DNA of 7,834 bases, taken from positions 1 to 7,834 of the forward strand of contig CANEUT010000071.1 in assembly GCA_947441895.1 (NCBI GenBank), read 5' to 3'. Both the position numbers and the translations under genes were made by a program. Under the pieces are notes generated by a model. It was given only the letters and a program-made list of their open reading frames with translations. It did not search any database and had not been told where the DNA came from. Each line of letters opens with the position of its first letter. Positions within the stretch are counted from its first letter, which is position 1. The DNA comes from Rickettsiales bacterium. Its GTDB lineage: Bacteria > Pseudomonadota > Alphaproteobacteria > Rickettsiales > UBA3002. Positions 1-5,387 of this stretch are shown here, one piece after another.

Positions 1-534
1 CGCTCCTACCACATTGCTGCACCAGTCACTTGGCACAAAACGGCACCGCTGTTCCAGATGTAATGCCGCAGCATTTTTTGCAGCAATTTCTAATGTAGTA
101 CGTGATTGATCAACGCCAAGTCCGGTTGCGTTTGCATATTCGCGCAACGCGGAAAGCAGCAGGCAACCTGAGCCCGTGCCCAAATCCAGCACGCGCAGTG
201 CTGCGTTTTTATCAGCGTGATGGCGCAGCAATGTTTCAATCATCACCTCGCTATCCGCACGCGGCGTCAACACATCCGGTGACACTGCAAAACGGTCGCG
301 CCAAAAATCCTTATAGCCCAGAATCTGCGCCACGGGTTCGTGCTGCAAGCGGCGATTCACCAGCATCTGCAGCGCATCATCATCGCGCACATCATCGGCA
401 TTACGCACCAATGTTTCCGCACTCACCCCCCAGGCAGCTTGCGCCAACAGCCGTGCCTCAAGCGCTGCCAAATCACCGGCGATGGGTGCCAATTGCGTGC
501 GTGCATGCTGAAGCTGTGAAGCGTTTGTTTGCAT
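1..534 (-). CDS. prmC: Peptide chain release factor N5-glutamine methyltransferase PrmC, 5' part (runs off the left edge)
   Basis: PrmC (HemK) transfers a methyl group from S-adenosylmethionine to the glutamine of the GGQ motif in release factors RF1 and RF2, in the cytoplasm. The frame is open for 178 codons from the ATG at 534 down to base 1, with no stop. Visible parts are an N-terminal helical domain (about residues 1-70), the family segment HEPVAQILGYKDFW (65-78), PRADSE (91-96) where relatives usually have PRPETE, the SAM-binding loop DLGTGSGCLLL (117-127), and the acidic residue D142 expected at the end of the second strand. The catalytic NPPY motif and roughly the last 100 residues lie outside the window. 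The start is well supported: AGAGG sits a few bases upstream, inside the end of prfA, and the prfA stop and this start share one base (TAATG), which implies translational coupling. The neighbouring prfA encodes its substrate. Confidence 0.95.
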   Translation of the reverse strand, partial: MQTNASQLQHARTQLAPIAGDLAALEARLLAQAAWGVSAETLVRNADDVRDDDALQMLVNRRLQHEPVAQILGYKDFWRDRFAVSPDVLTPRADSEVMIETLLRHHADKNAALRVLDLGTGSGCLLLSALREYANATGLGVDQSRTTLEIAAKNAAALHLEQRCRFVPSDWCSNVVGA

Positions 535-1610
535 TAATCCTCTTTATACTCCGACAATTTACTGGCCTGATCTTCCTTGATCAGCGCGTCACAAAACGCG
601 GCGAGACCTGCGCCCTCCATCACGGTGTCGAGGTTATAGCTCGTCATGTTAATGCGGTGATCGGTCACGCGCCCTTGCGGATAGTTATAGGTACGAATGC
701 GCTCGGAACGGTCACCCGAGCCCACCTGATCTTTGCGCTTCGCGGAACGTTCGGCCTCGCGCTTTTGATATTCGGCATCATAAATGCGGGCGCGCAGAAT
801 TTTCAGCGCCTTGGCCTTGTTTTTATGCTGCGATTTTTCGTCCTGGCACTGCACCGTCACGCCGGTGGGAATATGCACAATACGCACCGCCGAATCGGTG
901 GTGTTCACCGACTGACCGCCTGGGCCGGATGAGCGAAACACGTCAATCCGCAGATCATTCTCGTTGATCTGAATATCCACCTCTTCCGCCTCTGGCAGCA
1001 CCGCAACCGTGGCGGCGGAGGTGTGAATGCGGCCCTGAGTTTCCGTCGCCGGAACGCGCTGCACACGGTGCACGCCCGATTCAAATTTCAATTTCTGGAA
1101 CACGTTTTTACCACTGATGCTGGCGCTGGCATCTTTATAGCCGCCCAACGTGGAATCCGACAATTCAAGAATCTCAAACCGCCAGCCCTGAAGCTCGGCG
1201 AAGCGCTGATACATGCGGAATAAATCGGCGGCAAACAGGGCCGCTTCATCACCACCCGTGCCCGCACGCACTTCCAAAATCGCGTTCTTGGCATCGGCTT
1301 CATCCTTCGGAATCAGCGCCAATTGCAAATCTTCCGTCAGCTTCGGAATCAGCTTGTCGAGTGCGTCTTTTTCTTCCAGCGCCAGCTCTTTCAGCCCCTC
1401 GTCCTTACCATTAATCATGGCCTTGGCATCTTCCAGCTCGGCCGTGGCCTGACGCAGCGCCAGCGCGGTTTCGATGATGGGTGTGAGGTCCGAATATTCC
1501 TTCGAAAACTTGGCATATTCGCCTGATTTCAAGGTCTCCGGTGACGATACCGCATCACGCAATTCATTATGACGCTTCACCAGCGCATCAATTTTTTTAT
1601 CAAACGACAT
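534..1610 (-). CDS. prfA: Peptide chain release factor 1 (RF1)
   Basis: RF1 recognises UAA and UAG in the ribosomal A site and triggers peptidyl-tRNA hydrolysis. The 358-residue product has the usual length. It carries the stop-codon-reading tripeptide PAT (187-189, within RVPATETQGRIHTSA), which marks RF1 rather than RF2 (SPF), and the catalytic GGQ at 231-233 within SSGPGGQSVNTTDSAVR. The helical N-terminal domain covers about residues 1-110, followed by the conserved RAGTGGDEAALFA (115-127). Q233 is the residue PrmC would methylate. The ATG at 1610 overlaps the end of hisS by 11 nt (ATGTCGTTTGA), and only a weak GAAG lies 4 nt upstream of it, so re-initiation after hisS is a likely source of translation. 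The stop is TAA, overlapping the prmC start by one base. Nothing is truncated or unusual. Confidence 0.98.
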   Translation of the reverse strand: MSFDKKIDALVKRHNELRDAVSSPETLKSGEYAKFSKEYSDLTPIIETALALRQATAELEDAKAMINGKDEGLKELALEEKDALDKLIPKLTEDLQLALIPKDEADAKNAILEVRAGTGGDEAALFAADLFRMYQRFAELQGWRFEILELSDSTLGGYKDASASISGKNVFQKLKFESGVHRVQRVPATETQGRIHTSAATVAVLPEAEEVDIQINENDLRIDVFRSSGPGGQSVNTTDSAVRIVHIPTGVTVQCQDEKSQHKNKAKALKILRARIYDAEYQKREAERSAKRKDQVGSGDRSERIRTYNYPQGRVTDHRINMTSYNLDTVMEGAGLAAFCDALIKEDQASKLSEYKED

Positions 1611-2865
1611 AGGGCTTCAACTTCTCAATTAATTGGGCCTCGGGAATAGTCTCCTGAGTGCCGGTTTCTAAATGTTTCACGGTAACGGTTTGGTTTTTTA
1701 ATTCATCTTCACCCAGCAAAATCGCCAGTTTGGCACGCGCTTTATCGGCACGCTCAAAACGCTTCTTGGCGTTGCCCTTATAGGCGATATCGACACGAAT
1801 ATTATGGCTACGCAAATGCTGAACCAGTTTCCACGCATGTGTTTCCGCCGCTTCATTCATGGGAATCACCGCTGCAACGGGCGATGGCACTGCAATTTGC
1901 TGCAGCGATAATGTTTCGCGCAACGCCACTAACCTTTCCACACCGGCAGCAAAACCAATGCCGGGAATGTCTTGCCCACCCATCAGTTTCACCAGTCCGT
2001 CATAGCGCCCACCGGCAAGCACCGTGCCTTGCGCACCCAGCTGATCGGTGGTGAATTCAAACACGGTGTGGGAATAATAATCGAGCCCGCGTACCAGCTT
2101 CTCGCTCAATTTATACGCAATGCCCAGCGCATCCAGACCTGTTTTCACGGCGTTAAAATGCTGCGTTGCCGCTTCGGTGAATGACGCATGCAGCATGGGT
2201 GCACCGGCGATGATTTCACGGTCGCCCGCATCTTTGGAATCGAGAATGCGCAGTGGGTTTTTCACCAGCCGCATTTTGCTATCTTCGGAGAGCTTGGCTT
2301 CGTGCTGCGACAGATAGGCCACCAGCGTTTCACGGTACGCCGCGCGTGACGCGGCATCGCCCAGCGAATTCAGCTCCAGCGTGACAGCATTACCCAATCC
2401 AAGGACGCTTAGCGTCTGCGCCGCAAGGGCAATTAATTCAACATCGGCGGCAGGTTCAGCCGCGCCAAGCAACTCGGCACCAATCTGGTGAAACTGGCGC
2501 AAACGGCCCTTTTGCGGGCGCTCATAACGAAACGCCGGACCCGCATAAAAACATTTAAAGGGCAGCTGTTGCTGCAGACCATTGCTGATGAATGCGCGCA
2601 CAATGGCGGCGGTAAATTCGGGACGCAGGGTAAGGCTTTCGCCCCCGCGATCGGTGAAGCTATAGGTTTCTTTGGTGACGATGTCTGACGTATCGCCCAC
2701 GGCGCGGTGGAACACTTCCGAGAATTCGAAAATCGGTGTGTCCATGCGCTGAAAACCATAGAGCAGCGCCGTGGCCTGCGCGGTGGAAATCACCTGCTGG
2801 TGGTTAAGGTAGCTGTCCGGTAGCAAATCATGCGTGCCGCGCACCGGTTGTAACGTTGAAGCCAT
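1600..2865 (-). CDS. hisS: Histidyl-tRNA synthetase
   Basis: This class IIa aminoacyl-tRNA synthetase activates histidine with ATP and charges tRNA-His in the cytoplasm. The 421-residue length is normal for the bacterial enzyme. Visible landmarks are the N-terminal PVRGTHDLLP (7-16), the ATP-binding motif 2 region FRYERPQKGRLRQFHQIG (112-129), the histidine-binding signature LVRGLDYYSHTVFE (257-270), and motif 3 GIGFAAGVERL (302-312). A C-terminal anticodon-binding domain follows (about 325-421). The motif 2 loop is the canonical bacterial form. The ATG at 2865 is the only standard start downstream of an in-frame TAA about 40 nt upstream. It has no close Shine-Dalgarno; the nearest purine-rich stretch (GCGAGA) is 13 nt or more away behind an AT-rich repeat. 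The gene overlaps prfA by 11 nt at its end. Confidence 0.98.
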   Translation of the reverse strand: MASTLQPVRGTHDLLPDSYLNHQQVISTAQATALLYGFQRMDTPIFEFSEVFHRAVGDTSDIVTKETYSFTDRGGESLTLRPEFTAAIVRAFISNGLQQQLPFKCFYAGPAFRYERPQKGRLRQFHQIGAELLGAAEPAADVELIALAAQTLSVLGLGNAVTLELNSLGDAASRAAYRETLVAYLSQHEAKLSEDSKMRLVKNPLRILDSKDAGDREIIAGAPMLHASFTEAATQHFNAVKTGLDALGIAYKLSEKLVRGLDYYSHTVFEFTTDQLGAQGTVLAGGRYDGLVKLMGGQDIPGIGFAAGVERLVALRETLSLQQIAVPSPVAAVIPMNEAAETHAWKLVQHLRSHNIRVDIAYKGNAKKRFERADKARAKLAILLGEDELKNQTVTVKHLETGTQETIPEAQLIEKLKPYVV

Positions 2866-2876
2866 TAAATCAAAAA

Positions 2877-2904
2877 TTCTCGCTAAAAAATGCTCGCTAA
2901 AAAA
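2877..2904 (-). repeat. 14-bp tandem repeat, two copies, in the hisS leader
   Basis: Two adjacent 14-base units, TTCTCGCTAAAAAA (2877-2890) and TGCTCGCTAAAAAA (2891-2904) on the plus strand, differ at one base. On the coding strand they read as T6-AGCGAG units ending 11 nt before the hisS ATG. They replace the place where a Shine-Dalgarno would normally sit. They could be simple slippage, a spacer giving an unstructured AT-rich leader, or part of a promoter. No function can be assigned from the sequence. Confidence 0.85.
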
Positions 2905-2970
2905 TTACTCAGCTTTGCTTGACTATTCGCGCCATCGATTTCGTTTCTAGATATCGTTTTTGGCGCCTAC

Positions 2971-2988
2971 CGCAGCCCAAGGCTTGCG
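2971..2988. other. Small bulged hairpin in the ispG-hisS gap
   Basis: On the coding (minus) strand the stretch folds as CGCA-(A)-GCC, loop TTG, GGC-TGCG: seven base pairs with one bulged A. No T-tract follows on either strand, so it does not look like an intrinsic terminator. The 172-base gap around it (2866-3037) contains no convincing gene. Its role could be mRNA processing or none. Confidence 0.5.
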
Positions 2989-3037
2989 TCTTGAGTTGGT
3001 GATAGTGATTTCGCCATGGATTGGCAAGAAAATAGTG

Positions 3038-4261
3038 CTAGGCCACGCCTTTCTTGGCGAATGTGCGAGCCACATAAGCTTCCAGCCGCTCCTTAAAATC
3101 GGCAGCGATGCTGTCGCCACGCAAGGTGGCCACCTTTACCCCATCTTCGAATACGGGAGCCACTGGGCTTTCGCCCGTACCCGGCAGGCTGATACCAATG
3201 TTTGCATGCTTGCTCTCACCGGGGCCATTCACAATGCAACCCATGACCGCCACATGCATGGCTTCAGCCCCTGCGAATTCTTTTGCCCAATGCGGCATGC
3301 GTGCCCGCAAATAGGTTTGAATCTCTGCCGCCAGTTCCTGAAAATAAGTGCTGGTGGTGCGCCCGCAACCTGGGCAAGCAATCACTAATGGAGCGAAATT
3401 GCGCAGGCCCATGGTCTGCAGCAATTCCTGCGCCACCAGCACTTCCTGCGTGCGGTCACCATGTGGCTCGGGTGTCAGCGAAATGCGAATCGTGTCGCCA
3501 ATACCTTCCTGCAGCAAAACACCAAGGGCAGCGCTCGATGCCACAATGCCTTTGCTGCCCATGCCCGCTTCGGTAAGCCCCAGATGCAGGGCATAGGAAC
3601 AACGCGAAGCAAGGTCGCGATAAACCGCGATGAGATCTTGCACGCGGCTGACTTTGGCGGAGAGCAAAATACGTTCCGGCGCAAGACCGACGCTTTCGGC
3701 TTTTGCGGCACTTTGCAGCGCCGAGAGTACCAGCGCATCCCGTGCGACTTGTTCGGCCGACTTCGGGTTTTTCTGCACAGCATTTTCGTCCATCAGCTTG
3801 GCGACCAGCGCCTGATCCATCGACCCCCAATTGACGCCAATGCGAATGGGTTTATTATTCGTGATGGCAATTTCAACCATCTGTGCAAACTGCATATCCT
3901 GCTTTTCACCGAAACCCACATTACCCGGGTTGATGCGATATTTCGCCAGTGCCTGAGCCATTTCGGGAAAGGCGGTTAACAACCGATGGCCGTTATAATG
4001 AAAATCGCCCACCAACGGCACGGCGGGGCCAATAGCCAAAAGTTTTTCATAAATTTCGGGCACGGCGCGTGCCGCCGCTTCATTATTCACAGTGATGCGC
4101 ACCAGCTCAGAACCCGCATTGGCCAACTGTTTTACTTGCGCCACGGTGCCCATCACATCCGCCGTGTCGGTATTGGTCATCGACTGCACCACAACGGGGG
4201 CCGTGCCCCCAATAGCCACACCGCCAATGGTCGTGGCGTAAGAGGTACGCCTAGAAAACAT
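3038..4261 (-). CDS. ispG: 4-hydroxy-3-methylbut-2-enyl diphosphate synthase (GcpE/IspG)
   Basis: This [4Fe-4S] enzyme performs the reductive ring opening of MEcPP to HMBPP, the penultimate step of the MEP isoprenoid pathway, with electrons usually from flavodoxin or ferredoxin. Counting from the ATG at 4261 the protein has 407 residues, the compact two-domain bacterial form. The TIM-barrel half opens with QSMTNT (26-31). The iron-sulfur half holds CPGCGR (Cys296, Cys299) and CIVNGPGE (Cys342, catalytic Glu349), so all cluster ligands are present. A TTG two codons upstream (4267) is in frame, but AAGG directly abuts it. The same AAGG is 6 nt before the ATG, so the ATG is preferred. The gene overlaps the rodZ-like gene by 11 nt (ATGTTTTCTAG), suggesting coupling. 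The rodZ-ispG-hisS order is also the E. coli order. Confidence 0.97.
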   Translation of the reverse strand: MFSRRTSYATTIGGVAIGGTAPVVVQSMTNTDTADVMGTVAQVKQLANAGSELVRITVNNEAAARAVPEIYEKLLAIGPAVPLVGDFHYNGHRLLTAFPEMAQALAKYRINPGNVGFGEKQDMQFAQMVEIAITNNKPIRIGVNWGSMDQALVAKLMDENAVQKNPKSAEQVARDALVLSALQSAAKAESVGLAPERILLSAKVSRVQDLIAVYRDLASRCSYALHLGLTEAGMGSKGIVASSAALGVLLQEGIGDTIRISLTPEPHGDRTQEVLVAQELLQTMGLRNFAPLVIACPGCGRTTSTYFQELAAEIQTYLRARMPHWAKEFAGAEAMHVAVMGCIVNGPGESKHANIGISLPGTGESPVAPVFEDGVKVATLRGDSIAADFKERLEAYVARTFAKKGVA

Positions 4262-5162
4262 CTTCAACCTTAACGGGCTTTTTCTCTTCCGTCACAGGCT
4301 TAATTTCTTCGACTTTCACTGGTTTCTTTTCTTCTATTTTCACTGGCTTCTTTTCTTCCTTTTTAGCCGGTTTTTTGTCTTCTATTTTTACTGGCTTTTT
4401 CTTTTCTGGGGGCGCCGGTTTTTTGTTTGGTGGCAACTCCTCAGGTTCGTTCAGCGCCTCATCAATATCGGCGGGCTCATCAATCAACTCTGCCTCTTCA
4501 TCGATTATTGCTGCGATATCGCTAAGGTCAAGCTTCCCTGCCAGCATCACCGGCACAGCACCATCAAACTTCAGCACGGCGCGCATGGGACGATCGGCAA
4601 AAAAGCAGCCAAGCCATAGATTGCTGTTCAGGCAATGGCCGTTATTAGCGGTGGGCATCACACTGTCACGGACTGTCTCAAGCAACGCTTCGGGAACGGC
4701 TGCTACCACTACAGGTTCAGGCGCTTGTTGTTCAGGCGCAGACGTATCATCGCCGCCACTGAAAAGACTGACCATAAGGAGCACAAAAACACCCACCACC
4801 GCAACCGTACCAAGGCCACGCCAATTGGTGTTGAGGCTTTGCTTGCGCGCCCCCATGGGCTGATTAAACACCGGCTTGGCTTGCGTTTCATCTTTACCAA
4901 AACACAGCGTCACCACCTGATCGGCATCGAGCCCTAAGAATTCAGCATAGGTGTGAACATAGCCCCGCGCATAAACTTTACCCGGCATTTGGTCGTATTT
5001 ATTTTCTTCAATGGCATTCACATAGCGCACGCGAATATGCAGTCGCTCGGAAACATCGAGTGCCGAGAGTTTGAAATGCTCCCGCAGGCCTCGAATATAG
5101 GCGCCGACTTCGGTCGCCGTCATCGATTCAGGTAAGCGTAATGGTGTTGGTGGTGGTGCCAT
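4251..5162 (-). CDS. RodZ-like membrane-anchored helix-turn-helix protein with a charged Lys-Pro repeat tail
   Basis: Likely a cytoskeletal or envelope protein of the RodZ type, which in other bacteria binds MreB through its cytoplasmic HTH domain and supports rod shape. The 303-residue product has an N-terminal HTH_25-type domain (about 17-86, including YARGYVHTYAEFLGLD at 64-79). One hydrophobic helix follows at about 117-134 (VAVVGVFVLLMVSLF), then a presumed periplasmic part. Residues 170-210 hold two cysteines (177, 186) that could form a disulfide. Then come an acidic stretch (211-244) and six Lys-Pro repeats (255-301). I do not see the usual C-terminal beta domain (DUF4115), so the family call rests on the HTH, topology and position before ispG and hisS. 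The start at 5162 has no clear Shine-Dalgarno; the ATG at 5123 (residue 14) is an alternative. DNA binding is possible but not expected. Confidence 0.75.
   Translation of the reverse strand: MAPPPTPLRLPESMTATEVGAYIRGLREHFKLSALDVSERLHIRVRYVNAIEENKYDQMPGKVYARGYVHTYAEFLGLDADQVVTLCFGKDETQAKPVFNQPMGARKQSLNTNWRGLGTVAVVGVFVLLMVSLFSGGDDTSAPEQQAPEPVVVAAVPEALLETVRDSVMPTANNGHCLNSNLWLGCFFADRPMRAVLKFDGAVPVMLAGKLDLSDIAAIIDEEAELIDEPADIDEALNEPEELPPNKKPAPPEKKKPVKIEDKKPAKKEEKKPVKIEEKKPVKVEEIKPVTEEKKPVKVEDVF
4260..4400 (-). repeat. In-frame 24-bp repeats encoding the KKPVKIEE tail of the RodZ-like protein
   Basis: Six consecutive units encode KKPVKIED, KKPAKKEE, KKPVKIEE, KKPVKVEE, IKPVTEE (one residue short) and KKPVKVED, covering residues 255-301. 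At DNA level this is a strongly purine-rich coding strand (pyrimidine-rich on the plus strand) with a period of about 24 bases. The array stops two codons before the gene's stop codon and abuts the ispG start. Such arrays commonly change copy number by slippage, so the tail length may vary between strains. Confidence 0.9.
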
Positions 5163-5326
5163 AAGAACGGTTTAGTGAATGTGCGCGGGCGATGCAATAG
5201 CTTACTCTTTAAAGCTCGGGTTTGTCTGCTGACAGAAACCCTCGCGTTAGCTCAGGGCTGGCTCGCCCAGCTCGCTGTTTAACATTCAATCGTTTGAAGA
5301 GTTGGTGCGTAGCGCTTTACGGCGCG

Positions 5327-5382
5327 AGCCGCGAAGCGGCTGGGGTCAGCGGCGAAGCCGCGAAGGGGATAAGTTCCCCTTC
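5327..5382. repeat. Cluster of three short inverted repeats between ptsP and the rodZ-like gene
   Basis: Three perfect hairpins lie close together. They are AGCCGC-GAA-GCGGCT (5327-5341), GCGGC-GAA-GCCGC (5349-5361), and GAAGGGGA with TCCCCTTC around the loop TAAGT (5362-5382). The first two use the same GAA triloop with swapped arms and could also pair with each other. On the ptsP transcript the T-run (5383-5387) comes before the hairpin rather than after it, so this is not a standard intrinsic terminator. A REP-like intergenic repeat or an mRNA 3'-end stabiliser is more likely. The rest of the 225-bp gap (5163-5326) holds an imperfect hairpin at 5218-5241 and no gene I can support. Confidence 0.65.
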
Positions 5383-5387
5383 AAAAA

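Noticed and set aside
102..932. A long open frame on the plus strand (276 codons) opposite prmC and prfA
   Set aside because: It is fully antisense to two well-supported genes, resembles no family I know, and is rich in His/Arg/Ala as expected for a shadow of GC-biased codons.
2899..2925. An intrinsic terminator after ispG made of a small stem followed by TTTTTT
   Set aside because: The stem (TCA-A-GC, loop AAA, GC-TGA) has only five pairs with a bulge, and four bases separate it from the T-run; too weak to call.
2965..3016. A 16-codon minus-strand open frame in the ispG-hisS gap (MAKSLSPTQDASLGLR)
   Set aside because: It has no Shine-Dalgarno and no recognisable features; a frame this short is expected by chance.
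3461..3979. A 172-codon plus-strand open frame opposite ispG
   Set aside because: It lies wholly within ispG, which has all its catalytic motifs; no plausible start context or recognisable domain.
5210..5290. A tRNA or structured RNA in the ptsP-rodZ gap
   Set aside because: I could not form a cloverleaf. Only an imperfect hairpin (5218-5241) and a weak palindrome around GGGCTGGCTCGCCC are present.
5362..5387. A rho-independent terminator for ptsP
   Set aside because: The T-run precedes the hairpin on the transcript, and on the other strand the hairpin is followed by A residues, so neither orientation gives a stem followed by a T-tract.
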